Positions 44,748 through 52,521 of a stretch of DNA of 64,000 nt are shown here, one piece after another (within the stretch, counting starts at the first letter, position 1; each line of letters starts with the position of its first letter). The translations under genes were made by a program, and so were the position numbers. Source of the stretch: Nodosilinea nodulosa PCC 7104. Its GTDB lineage: Bacteria > Cyanobacteriota > Cyanobacteriia > Phormidesmidales > Phormidesmidaceae. The stretch covers positions 313,332 through 377,331 of the forward strand of contig NZ_JH976538.1 of the NCBI RefSeq assembly GCF_000309385.1. Reading direction: 5' to 3'. A model generated the notes under the pieces. The model searched no databases and was not told the DNA's origin. It worked only from the letters and a program-made list of their open reading frames with translations.

Positions 44748-45926
44748 AGCTGTTAAGCATCTAAACTACATATTAGGGAGTGTATTTTGGTGAGTTATAC
44801 ATGCCAATCAAGAATTACCTAACGGCCGAAGAGAAACAGGAATTGCAGAAGCAGCTTAAATTTCATGAGCATCCCGACGTTCGTGAGCGTATTCTAATTC
44901 TGCTATTGCGAAATGATGGCAGAAAACAGCAAGAGATTGCAGACTTTCTAGGTTGCTCCTTAAGGAAAGTAGCCTATTGGTGTGCCCACGGAAATCCAAG
45001 TGACTTAGCCAGTTTAACCGATGAACGAATGCATGGGAATTATCATAAGGCCACCGATCAATATGTCAACTTATTATTGGATGTCATTGAGAAAGAGCCT
45101 CAAGAATTGGGGTACGAATTTGGTCGATGGACGGCGGCTCGGCTCGCCACATATTTAGAACAAGAAACCGGGATTCAGCTAAGTGGAAGTCAAGTGAGGA
45201 GGATTCTCAAGTCAAAAAAGTACGTTTACCTCTGGGCCAAATATAGCTTAGAGGAGAAGCAAGATCCAGAGAAGCGAAAACTCTTCAAGGCAAAACTGGA
45301 GGAGTATTTAAGAATTACTAAAGAATCCCCAGAGAAGCTCCAGGTCTGGTTTTGGGATGAATGTGGCTTTAGTTTGAGAGTGACACGTCGAAAGGATTGG
45401 GTCAAGAAAGGGACGCGCAAGAAGGTTTCTGGAATTCGACGGAAAGGACGTATCAATGTGATGGGAGGAATCCGCTATTCGGACAAGAAGCGGTTGGTGG
45501 ACTTTCTCCCCAAAGGAACCGGTGAAAATTTTTATAAGGTTCTCAAGAACTTTTACGAGGAGGTTATTTATGACTGGGCTGGCGAGGATAGGAGCGTGAG
45601 CGAATTTGAGAAAGACGGGCCTAAGGTTGTGATTATTTTAGACAATGCGAGTATTCACAAAAAGGAGGAATTTACAGAGAAGATAAAGTTAGAGATGCCA
45701 AATTTAGTTTTGGAGTTTTTACCTGAGTATAGCCCGGACTACAATCTGGTCGAATTGGTTTGGCATTCAGCAAAAGAGTTCATCTCAAATCGTTTATTTA
45801 AGTCTATTGAAGATCTCGAGGCTCTTATCAATAAGCTTCTCAATGAAGGAGAACTGGCCATAAATTGGCATCGGAAGGTGAAAAACAAGGGAAGTGCTAT
45901 TGATGCAATTTAGATGCGCAACAGCT
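44748..45926 (+). mobile_element. IS630-family insertion sequence inside a CRISPR spacer
   Basis: The ends are inverted: AGCTGTTAAGCATCTAAAC on the left and, read inwards from the right, AGCTGTTGCGCATCTAAAT. The flanking TA dinucleotides (44746-44747 and 45927-45928) are the duplicated target expected for IS630/Tc1 elements. Removing the 1179-bp element and one TA restores a 43-bp spacer between the repeats at 44691 and 45951, the normal length here. The element is complete and carries one intact transposase gene. Confidence 0.93.
44801..45913 (+). CDS. IS630 family transposase
   Basis: This 370-residue transposase has an N-terminal helix-turn-helix part (QQEIADFLGCSLRKVAYWCAHG) and a DDE catalytic domain. 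The acidic residues are Asp in VWFWDECGFS, Asp in VIILDNASIH, and Glu in YSPDYNLVELVW, as in the IS630 family. The protein is of normal length, and there is no frameshift, so the element may still be mobile. The ATG at 44801 follows GGTGAG. A TTG start at 44780 is possible. The gene is AT-richer than the surrounding cas genes. Confidence 0.9.
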   Translation: MPIKNYLTAEEKQELQKQLKFHEHPDVRERILILLLRNDGRKQQEIADFLGCSLRKVAYWCAHGNPSDLASLTDERMHGNYHKATDQYVNLLLDVIEKEPQELGYEFGRWTAARLATYLEQETGIQLSGSQVRRILKSKKYVYLWAKYSLEEKQDPEKRKLFKAKLEEYLRITKESPEKLQVWFWDECGFSLRVTRRKDWVKKGTRKKVSGIRRKGRINVMGGIRYSDKKRLVDFLPKGTGENFYKVLKNFYEEVIYDWAGEDRSVSEFEKDGPKVVIILDNASIHKKEEFTEKIKLEMPNLVLEFLPEYSPDYNLVELVWHSAKEFISNRLFKSIEDLEALINKLLNEGELAINWHRKVKNKGSAIDAI

Positions 45927-47064
45927 TAACTTGGCAGCAAGCTGATCAGAGTTTCCAACTATTCCGAATTAACCCATTCGGTAGGGCATGACTACTTTCT
46001 GTATCGGGAGGCGGCTACGATTGAGGTTTCCAACTATTCCGAATTAACCCATTCGGTGGGGTCTCTCCGCTTCTGCTGCTTTCGGTGCTGATGATGTTCA
46101 GTGGGAGTTTCCAACTATTCCGAATTAACCCATTCGGTAGGGTATGCAAATCAACCCAGTCAACTGCCCGACGACCTAATCAGGTTTCCAACTATTCCGA
46201 ATTAACCCATTCGGTAGGGACTAAATTCAACAGCTTGGCCTAGTCGTATCCAAGTTGAAATACTAGAGTTTCCAACTATTCCGAATTAACCCATTCGGTA
46301 GGGAAGCGAGAGAGTCAGGGCAGTGCCCCTACACGAGTTAGCGGGCAGTTTCCAACTATTCCGAATTAACCCATTCGGTAGGGCGTTCGTGGGGATACCG
46401 ATGCCTCCACTACCCATGTGGTAGTGTTTCCAACTATTCCGAATTAACCCATTCGGTAGGGATCAAATCTGGACTCAGGAACAAGAAGACCTGGTTCGAA
46501 AGGTTTCCAACTATTCCGAATTAACCCATTCGGTAGGGCGATTGATCAATTTGACTGGGATCAAGTCATTCAGCAGGGTTTCCAACTATTCCGAATTAAC
46601 CCATTCGGTAGGGCTGAAGAACATGAACAATATTGGTTGTTTTGTTAATCTGGTGTTTCCAACTATTCCGAATTAACCCATTCGGTAGGGGCTGGCAACA
46701 TGTGTGCAACGAAGGAGATTTTCCAGGCTGGTTTCCAACTATTCCGAATTAACCCATTCGGTAGGGACGTAGACGTTAATCCGTCTTACGTATCGCACAA
46801 CAACGGCGTTTCCAACTATTCCGAATTAACCCATTCGGTAGGGACATAGAAGCCGCCTACTCTAAGGCATTAGCAAAGGGTTTCCAACTATTCCGAATTA
46901 ACCCATTCGGTAGGGGCGTACTAAGGTTGCGAAGGCATCCCTGATTCAAAAAAGTTTCCAACTATTCCGAATTAACCCATTCGGTAGGGTCAGGAAAACA
47001 ACCTCGATATCAACCCCGTTACTGTGACGTTTCCAACTATTCCGAATTAACCCATTCGGTAGGG

Positions 47065-47142
47065 TGCGCCATTCTGGAAGCCAGGAGTAGAGCGGGTTTC
47101 ACCCCCCTCAAAAGGCACATTAGCATTTTAGCAGTGATCTCA
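47065..47142 (-). promoter_or_regulatory. Leader of array 1, array-proximal part, cut by IS1634
   Basis: This segment is nearly identical to 55993-56070 at array 2. On the minus strand it contains TGCTAAAATG, an extended -10-like element, about 60 bases before the first repeat. The IS1634 element is inserted just upstream of it. The rest of the leader continues at 48937-49043. Confidence 0.8.
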
Positions 47143-48936
47143 CTCCCGGTTCGCTCATTTCTAAGGTGGTTCGTCAGATACGGGCCCCAGCAGGGTGTAA
47201 ATACTTACCGGGAAGTTGAGAGCCTTTAAGATCTGCTGCTGTAAAGGCGTCAGCTCCGTCAGATGGGCATAGGTCTGCCCTCGTGCATTCACCATGACTA
47301 GAGTAATGTCGCGAAAACTGGCCAACAGTAATTCGGCTGTCGGACGTGCCGTCGCCCGCTTGGGATTACCGATATATAGCCCTGAGAGGGTTTCTTGGTG
47401 ACCAGCTAAGGCTTGACGCATCTGAAACTCCACCAGCGTTAACAGCCGCAACCCCATCGAGAGTAAGCGAATTAATCCCTTGATATGGTCTTCACGCTGT
47501 AAGTACATCGGGGAGAGGGAGAGGGGATGCCCTTTGAGTCGGCTAAAGCTGTGCTCCACCAGATATTCTTGGCGGTAGACCGTCACGGCTTGAGGCAACG
47601 ATAATGCCGCTGCGGGATGATTGGTGACATAGACCCGCCAGCCCAAGGTTTGCATCTGCTGGTTGATGGCCTCAGTTTCTAGGGTGCCATTCACCTGGAA
47701 TCGACGGTGCTCCACCATCCGAGCCGGGCGGTCCCGGTAGCGACGCACAGCGTGTTGCTCCACCTGTTGTGAGTAGGTGAGTTGAACGTAGGCCTTGACC
47801 CGGTAGCGGGTGAGAATCGCCTCGGCGGCTTGCGCTAAGGCGACCTCATCGGGAAAGGCTTTCTGGCCGCGCCCCGATTGGTTGAGCGCCGCTAAGGCCG
47901 TCTGGGCGTGCTCAAGTCGAGCTTGGAAGGCCTGCTGGGCGGATTGAGCATAAGCCAAGGAGTACACGACCAATTGCCGCTCTGACCACGTCCAGGTGTG
48001 TCCGTCCCATTCTCCTGTGCGGGTCTGGGTCTGCTCATAGCCTCGGGCAATCAGCGCGGTGTGACCGTCGGCATAGTCGTAGTGAATCTCCTGCAACTCA
48101 ACGGCCCCTTGCTCCACTGGGTCTAGGTAGGCCTGCATCGCCTCCGCCTTGAGTTGAGTCCCACCGAGCGGACAGAGATAGTAATCGCCTGTGGCCTGGA
48201 GAAAGCAACGGGTCGCTAGACTGGCCATCTTGCTGTCACCCACGTAGAGCAACCCAGACTGACTGAGGGTCTGACGCACCTGCCCGATGGCCGGAATGTA
48301 GAGCGGGTCGTCGGCGCGCTGCCCGGAGACAATCTCGGTCGCTATCGGTAGCCCCAGCGGATCTAGCGTCGCCAGCATCAGCTTCAGTTGGGGCAGGTCG
48401 GGGCGATGGTCTTTGCTATGGCCATATTGGAACAGCCCTGACTCATTGACCGTCCAATCCCCGCTGACGCTGGTACTATCCAGACGCAGCCGTTTGGGGT
48501 GCAGGTCATACACCTGAATCTGACGCTGATTCAACGCCGGTTCAAACAACGCCCATTGGGCATCATCACTGAGATATCGCAACACGCTTTCTAGGCGGTC
48601 GTCACTCAGGTCAAGGGCGCGAACCGGTTGCTGCAAGCCCTGTTGCAAGGTTTCCTGATGTCGCTCTACCCAGGCCTGCACGGGGTTTAACCGGTGATCC
48701 GCTTGGGACAAAATGTGGCTCAGCCAAACTATCACCACATGGCCTAAGCTGAGCCCCTGCCAGTTCCCATGGGTCGGAAAGTAGTCGTCGAGCAGGGGTT
48801 GCACGTCCATCCGCTGCAGTTGGGCCAGCAACAGGGGAATATCGTCAACCCGTTCGGTGATAACGGTTAGGGGGGTATCCATAGCCCTAACCTATCCCAA
48901 TTGGCTGACCTCATTTAAAAATGAGCGAACCGTGAG
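47143..48936 (-). mobile_element. IS1634-family insertion sequence inside the array 1 leader
   Basis: The ends are inverted: CTCCCGGTTCGCTCATTT on the left and, read inwards from the right, CTCACGGTTCGCTCATTT. The target duplication ATCTCA is at 47137-47142 and 48937-48942. The uninterrupted leader at array 2 has a single ATCTCA at this place, which proves the insertion. The element is 1794 bp with one intact transposase gene. Confidence 0.92.
47161..48882 (-). CDS. IS1634 family transposase
   Basis: This 573-residue DDE transposase has the segments of the IS1634 branch of the IS4 superfamily: LRLDSTSVSGDW with the first Asp, GHSKDHRPDLPQLKLML, LLYVGDSKMAS with the second Asp, and YRQEYLVEHSFSRLKG with the catalytic Glu. 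It is full length and open, and starts 54 bp inside the element. It may still be active. The expression of the CRISPR array downstream of the element could depend on it or be cut off by it. Confidence 0.9.
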   Translation of the reverse strand: MDTPLTVITERVDDIPLLLAQLQRMDVQPLLDDYFPTHGNWQGLSLGHVVIVWLSHILSQADHRLNPVQAWVERHQETLQQGLQQPVRALDLSDDRLESVLRYLSDDAQWALFEPALNQRQIQVYDLHPKRLRLDSTSVSGDWTVNESGLFQYGHSKDHRPDLPQLKLMLATLDPLGLPIATEIVSGQRADDPLYIPAIGQVRQTLSQSGLLYVGDSKMASLATRCFLQATGDYYLCPLGGTQLKAEAMQAYLDPVEQGAVELQEIHYDYADGHTALIARGYEQTQTRTGEWDGHTWTWSERQLVVYSLAYAQSAQQAFQARLEHAQTALAALNQSGRGQKAFPDEVALAQAAEAILTRYRVKAYVQLTYSQQVEQHAVRRYRDRPARMVEHRRFQVNGTLETEAINQQMQTLGWRVYVTNHPAAALSLPQAVTVYRQEYLVEHSFSRLKGHPLSLSPMYLQREDHIKGLIRLLSMGLRLLTLVEFQMRQALAGHQETLSGLYIGNPKRATARPTAELLLASFRDITLVMVNARGQTYAHLTELTPLQQQILKALNFPVSIYTLLGPVSDEPP

Positions 48937-49043
48937 ATCTCAAGCTCTAGAACGCCAATTTGGCAGGGCCAAAACCCTTGTTATATAAGGGTTTGGCACA
49001 TGAGAACGAGAGAATGCGGGTTTTAGCCGATCTGGCTAATGTG
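48937..49043 (-). promoter_or_regulatory. Leader of array 1, distal part, right of IS1634
   Basis: From ATCTCAAGCTCT to GCTAATGTGCC this matches 56065-56173 at array 2. It includes an AACCCTTG/AAGGGTTTGG hairpin. It is now separated from its array by 1.8 kb and lies directly in front of csx3. Confidence 0.75.
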
Positions 49044-49136
49044 CCGGAGGCATTGCAAACTAATAGCAATTGCGCTGGCTATTCTGCTTCTAAAAGTGTT
49101 TTTTCGTTCCACAACCACTCATCTTCTGCCTTCCCT

Positions 49137-49508
49137 ATGACCGCTATTCAACTCACTCGCCAGGGGCAAACCACCGCTGCCGGGTTGCCCTACCAGCATG
49201 TGCACATTCACATCGCCACCGCCGATGGGCTGATCGAGCCTGCCGACCTCAAAGGGTTGGCCCTGCCCCCCGGCATGGTGTGGAGTCAGGGCGTGGTGCT
49301 AGAGGGCAAAGCCCCCATCTGGCTCTACAGCTATCTGGTCCACGAGTGCCACGCTGCCGTCTGGGTGGCCTGCTTTGACCCGCGCCTGGGCGACGGCACC
49401 GAAAACTCGGGCGGGGCGGTGGTGGTGGCCACCCATTCGCGCCAGGTGGCGGTGGGCCAGGTGCTGGGTGTTACCATACCGGCCATAGAAAGCGGGGCCA
49501 CGGCATGA
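49137..49508 (+). CDS. csx3: Csx3/Crn3-type CRISPR ring nuclease
   Basis: From the ATG at 49137 this is a 123-residue protein with the Csx3 pattern: an N-terminal strand, then LPPGMVWSQGVVLEGKAPIWLYSYLVHECH, then WVACFDPRLGDG and GGAVVVATHSRQVAVGQV. Crn3/Csx3 proteins degrade cyclic tetra-adenylate and so turn off type III CRISPR signalling; activity uses a sandwich of two dimers. The frame can be extended to 48960, but that part is leader sequence shared with array 2, so it is rejected. The stop overlaps the start of the next gene (ATGA). Confidence 0.82.
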   Translation: MTAIQLTRQGQTTAAGLPYQHVHIHIATADGLIEPADLKGLALPPGMVWSQGVVLEGKAPIWLYSYLVHECHAAVWVACFDPRLGDGTENSGGAVVVATHSRQVAVGQVLGVTIPAIESGATA

Positions 49509-50395
49509 TTACCCTGCGGCTGATTGAGGCCGAGTACCAAATTTTGGCGGCGGCCCCCTACCCGGCTAGCGAATTTATTCGACCGGGTGAACTGGCAACG
49601 CTGACGTTGCCCCCGGCCCTGCGCCTGGATGCGCCGATCATTTTGTTTGGCCAGGTGCCAATTTGGGTCTATGGTCGCCTGATTGACCTGTGCGGGGCGG
49701 CTCCCTGGGTGGGGTGTTTTTCGGCTCCGGTGGCGGAGGCGGTGGTGGTGCACAGCCGGGTGAGCGATGTGGCGGTGGGCGATGTGGTGCCGGTGCCCCT
49801 GCGGCAAACTCCGGCCCCGGCACTGCTGGTGGGTGGCCCACCCGATAGCGGCAAGAGCGTGTTTTCTAATGCGCTGCTGACCAGTTTGCGGCAGCACTGC
49901 GGCGATCGCACCATTTTCTTACACCGGGCTAACTGGGATGGCGAGGGCAACTGGAGCCACGACGTGGCCAACCGCGAGCTGGTCAAGCGGCTGGTGACGG
50001 GCCACGAGCGCCGCATCCACCAGCTGGACGACGCCCAGACCCGAATGGCGGCGTTTTTTGCCTACCACACCCAGGCGGTGGCCAACCTGCGCCGGGTAGT
50101 AGACCTGGTGATAGTGGATGTAGGGGGCAAACCCCAGCCCGAAAAGGTGCCGCTGGTGGGGCAGTGTACCGACGCGGCTATCATCAGCCGGGCCCCGGAG
50201 CTGGTGGCTCCCTGGCTGGAGTTTTGCCAGCCAGCCCTAAAGGTCAGGGTAATTGTGCACAGCGTGCTGGAAGATCGCTGTGAGGTGGTGGGGCACGACC
50301 CGCTGGAGATGGTGGTGGGGCCGTGGCAGCGGGGCGATCGCCGACCAATGCCAGAGCCGATCGTGAGGGCGATCGCGGCGCTGATGGATTGTTAG
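49505..50395 (+). CDS. Csx3 fused to a P-loop ATPase/kinase-like domain
   Basis: This 296-residue protein has an N-terminal Csx3 domain (about 1-98, with LDAPIILFGQVPIWVYGRLIDLC, WVGCFSAP and AVVVHSRVSDVAVGDV). A P-loop domain follows with Walker A GGPPDSGKS at 110-118 and a hydrophobic strand DLVIVDVGG as Walker B. Csx3-AAA fusions are known in type III loci; the role of the ATPase part is not settled. The overlap with the stand-alone csx3 indicates equal expression and perhaps a mixed complex. The catalytic residues of Csx3 cannot be assigned safely by eye. Confidence 0.8.
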   Translation: MITLRLIEAEYQILAAAPYPASEFIRPGELATLTLPPALRLDAPIILFGQVPIWVYGRLIDLCGAAPWVGCFSAPVAEAVVVHSRVSDVAVGDVVPVPLRQTPAPALLVGGPPDSGKSVFSNALLTSLRQHCGDRTIFLHRANWDGEGNWSHDVANRELVKRLVTGHERRIHQLDDAQTRMAAFFAYHTQAVANLRRVVDLVIVDVGGKPQPEKVPLVGQCTDAAIISRAPELVAPWLEFCQPALKVRVIVHSVLEDRCEVVGHDPLEMVVGPWQRGDRRPMPEPIVRAIAALMDC

Positions 50396-50404
50396 AGCCT
50401 GCGG

Positions 50405-50695
50405 TTAAACGGGACGATTTTGCCGTCCATGATAGACCCGCAAAATCAGCACTTCATCCTTCAGTATGGCGTAGTGAAGCAGGTACCCAACTTTGCCAAA
50501 GCGCACTACCAGCTTTCTCAAACCTGGAGCAGCGGCGATCGGGCTGCCCCGTTGAGGGGACTGGGCCAAGCTCTTGCCCGCTTGGATAATAGCCTGCACG
50601 GCGCGGGCTGCTGAATCTGGGTTTTGGTCTTTGAGAAATCGATAGTGGCGATCTAAATCGGCTAAGGCCGGACGTGACCAGACTACTGTGGGCAT
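50405..50695 (-). CDS. parE: ParE/RelE-family toxin
   Basis: This 96-residue protein fits the ParE/RelE superfamily: VVWSRPALADLDRHYRFLKDQNPDSAARAVQAI, then LAQSPQRGSPIAAAPGLRKLVVRFGKVGYLLHY, and the C-terminal EVLILRVYHGRQ, typical of ParE. ParE proteins poison gyrase, while RelE proteins cut mRNA on the ribosome; the sequence favours ParE. It overlaps the antitoxin gene upstream by 13 bp, the usual toxin-antitoxin arrangement. Both lie inside the CRISPR locus, convergent to csx3-AAA. Confidence 0.85.
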   Translation of the reverse strand: MPTVVWSRPALADLDRHYRFLKDQNPDSAARAVQAIIQAGKSLAQSPQRGSPIAAAPGLRKLVVRFGKVGYLLHYAILKDEVLILRVYHGRQNRPV

Positions 50696-50994
50696 GGTTG
50701 CTCGTCGTCAGTGCCCAAGCTATTGCCCCAGGCTTCAACCTGGTCATGGGGGATGGCATCGTGCTGATAGGTGGCTAGCACGGCTAAGCTCTGCTGAGCC
50801 ATCTCAGCCTCAGTCAGCGGCGAGAACTGGAGGTTGTCATCCAGAGCGCCGTAGCCTACATCAGTGAGTTGCTCGTCTTGATGGTCTAGTAGCTGCACCC
50901 CGGCAACAAGCACGTCTAAAACAGTTTGGTACTTGCCGCTGGCGATTTGTCGCTGAACCAGTTCTTCTAATTCTGGGGGCAAAACGATTTGCAT
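50683..50994 (-). CDS. parD: ParD-like antitoxin
   Basis: This 103-residue protein starts MQIVLPPELEELVQRQIASGKYQTVLDVLVAGVQLL, the ribbon-helix-helix pattern of ParD-type antitoxins (strand, then two helices). The acidic C-terminal half would wrap the toxin. It is somewhat longer than common ParD proteins (about 80-90 residues). The pair probably represses its own promoter in the 50995-51150 gap. Its place inside the locus may stabilise the CRISPR region. Confidence 0.8.
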   Translation of the reverse strand: MQIVLPPELEELVQRQIASGKYQTVLDVLVAGVQLLDHQDEQLTDVGYGALDDNLQFSPLTEAEMAQQSLAVLATYQHDAIPHDQVEAWGNSLGTDDEQPCPQ

Positions 50995-51151
50995 AGGGCG
51001 GTTTTCATGGTTAGGCAGCTTTGCAGATAGACAGCAGAGGTACTCCCATACCGAGAATCGCTAAATTTGCCGTTTAGCTCTTAGTGTACTCAACTACTGG
51101 CGTGTGCTCTTGCCCTAAATCTCTCTTAGAACGGAAGAGGGACTTTGAGCC

Positions 51152-52318
51152 CTATTCCGCAAACCGATCGCACAGATCCAAAAGACAAGCCTGTCGCTGG
51201 CTGGGCGTTTGGCTGGAGGTCTCAACCCAAAACTTTACGGTCCAACTGCCGTTGCTGTAGATGCCTTCGATGGCGTCGCCTTTAAGGCGAAACTGGTTGA
51301 CCGATGGCAGGTCAGGATTCCAGCGGTGGGTGCGACAGCCGGTGACGTAGGGGCACCGATCGGTAACCTGTTGCATATAGCGCAGAATAGCCGAACGGGC
51401 GTTGCCCCAATCGTGGTCAGAGAGCTGAGGCGATCGCTTTTGGCGAGCGGGCACCACCGCAGGCAGGGCGGCTATGTCGGGCTGGCGACCCCTAAAGGCC
51501 TCATGGAAGATCTGCCCAGTGGCCGATAGGGCAACGTAGTCCACACCATCGATCACTGTTCGCTCGACCAGGGGTTCCAGGGCTTCTTCCCAGGTGTTGG
51601 CCAGGGCTGTAGCGGGGAGCATACCCTGGGGTGAGTCCAGAGTCCTGAGCCAGCTAGCGTGGTTCAGCCAGAGGTCAAAGTCGAGGCTGATGGGCATGGG
51701 CGGGAAGGCAATAATTTCGCTGAAGCGCTCATGTTTGTAGTACACCGGCACCTTAAGGGCCTGACCTAGGAGCACGGCGATCGCAATCTGCGCTTTATAC
51801 CCCCCGGTGGCGTTGAGGGCACAGGTGCTGGGGCCGTAGTCGCGCAGCAGGCGGCTGATGGTTTTGACCAGGTTGCGCAGGCCGCTGGTGCGGAAGCGTT
51901 TGGGGTCGTCGTCTTGCAGGCCGATGATGGGGTGGCTTGTGGTGGAGTGGCCTTTGAGATCGTAGTAGTGGGTGAGCAGGGTGGCGATCGCGCGGCCCTG
52001 GTCAGTGTCTGAGTGGCAAAATATCAGGCGGGCGTTGGGGGCGCAGTCGCCCTGGGTCAGCAGGTCGGCAATGGAGTTGATCTCGGCTCCGGCTAGGCGC
52101 AGGGTGGGGGGTAGCTGCCCCAGGGCGATCGCCAGGTCGGCCCATTGCTGTTGCTGGTAGGCGGCTTTGAGGTCGGCCACGATCGCTGGAGAGAGGTGGG
52201 GCTGGTCGATGGCGGGCTGGCGAGCCAGCCAGTCTGCAAAGGCTGTGGATGCGGGCAGGTTTTGCAGGTTGGGGTAAAACAGGCTGACGCCCACGGTGCA
52301 GATTAGGGTTTGGCGCAT
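51152..52318 (-). CDS. CARF-domain CRISPR effector with a possible RelE-like C-terminus
   Basis: This 388-residue protein has an N-terminal CARF domain of the Cas_APE2256/TIGR02619 type: LICTVGVSLFYPN at the start, ARLIFCHSDTDQG, then NATGGYKAQIAIAVLLGQ (about 169-186) and VPVYYKHERFSEII. Such domains bind cyclic oligoadenylate made by Cas10. The C-terminal segment (about 300-388) has VNQFRLKGDAIEGIYSNGSWTV and TPSQRQACLLDLCDRF. This order resembles RelE-like toxins, as in the CARF-RelE protein Cami1, but there is no sure catalytic residue. It is not a HEPN protein: no RxxxxH motif is seen in this part. The gene lies downstream of array 2 on the same strand, behind a terminator. Confidence 0.7.
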   Translation of the reverse strand: MRQTLICTVGVSLFYPNLQNLPASTAFADWLARQPAIDQPHLSPAIVADLKAAYQQQQWADLAIALGQLPPTLRLAGAEINSIADLLTQGDCAPNARLIFCHSDTDQGRAIATLLTHYYDLKGHSTTSHPIIGLQDDDPKRFRTSGLRNLVKTISRLLRDYGPSTCALNATGGYKAQIAIAVLLGQALKVPVYYKHERFSEIIAFPPMPISLDFDLWLNHASWLRTLDSPQGMLPATALANTWEEALEPLVERTVIDGVDYVALSATGQIFHEAFRGRQPDIAALPAVVPARQKRSPQLSDHDWGNARSAILRYMQQVTDRCPYVTGCRTHRWNPDLPSVNQFRLKGDAIEGIYSNGSWTVKFWVETSSQTPSQRQACLLDLCDRFAE

Positions 52319-52396
52319 GGGCTGGCGGTGCGGTGTGTGTGCCCGAAACTATAGCCAACGGCTGGAAGTGATCTCTTCCAATGCGGCAGGGGCAGT

Positions 52397-52440
52397 GAAA
52401 AAAGGCCCAGAGTTTTTGGAAAAACTCTGGGCCTTTTTTC
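52397..52440 (-). terminator. Strong bidirectional terminator after array 2
   Basis: Arms 52397-52417 and 52420-52440 are perfectly inverted (21 bp, GGCCCAGAG core with A-runs and T-runs at both ends). It would end the leftward precursor crRNA transcript of array 2 before it enters the CARF gene. Confidence 0.9.
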
Positions 52441-52449
52441 AGCGAGTAG

Positions 52450-52485
52450 TCACCCCTACCGAATGAGTTAATTCGGTAGGGGTGA
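52450..52485. repeat. CRISPR-repeat-derived perfect hairpin at the distal end of array 2
   Basis: TCACCCCTACCGAAT (52450-52464) and ATTCGGTAGGGGTGA (52471-52485) are perfect inverse copies with a 6-base loop. Positions 52454-52476 match the sense sequence of the CRISPR repeat at all but one base, in the opposite orientation to the array. It is 36 bases outside the last repeat. Confidence 0.8.
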
Positions 52486-52521
52486 GATGGTTTTTGAGCC
52501 CTTGGTAGTCTGGGATTACGC

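Larger units (their letters stand above)
44447..47064 (-). CRISPR. CRISPR array 1: 19 repeats of 36 bp, interrupted by IS630
   Basis: On the transcribed (minus) strand the repeat starts CCCTACCGAAT and ends AGTTGGAAAC, with an internal stem CCGAAT/ATTCGG. Repeats begin at 44447, 44531, 44614, 44691, then (past the IS630 element) 45951, 46026, 46107, 46184, 46268, 46348, 46426, 46503, 46578, 46655, 46731, 46808, 46880, 46954 and 47029. Spacers are 36-48 bp. The leader-distal (left) repeats carry changes (GCTTCC at 44447, TTAGCCC at 44531), and the one at 46026 has GGTGGG. The last eight bases, TTGGAAAC, would be the 5' handle of the crRNAs. The orientation is set by the leader on the right and the degenerate repeats on the left. 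Confidence 0.97.

Noticed and set aside
44447-47064. Reading array 1 as two separate arrays
   Set aside because: The IS630 ends, TA duplication and restored 43-bp spacer show one array with an insertion.
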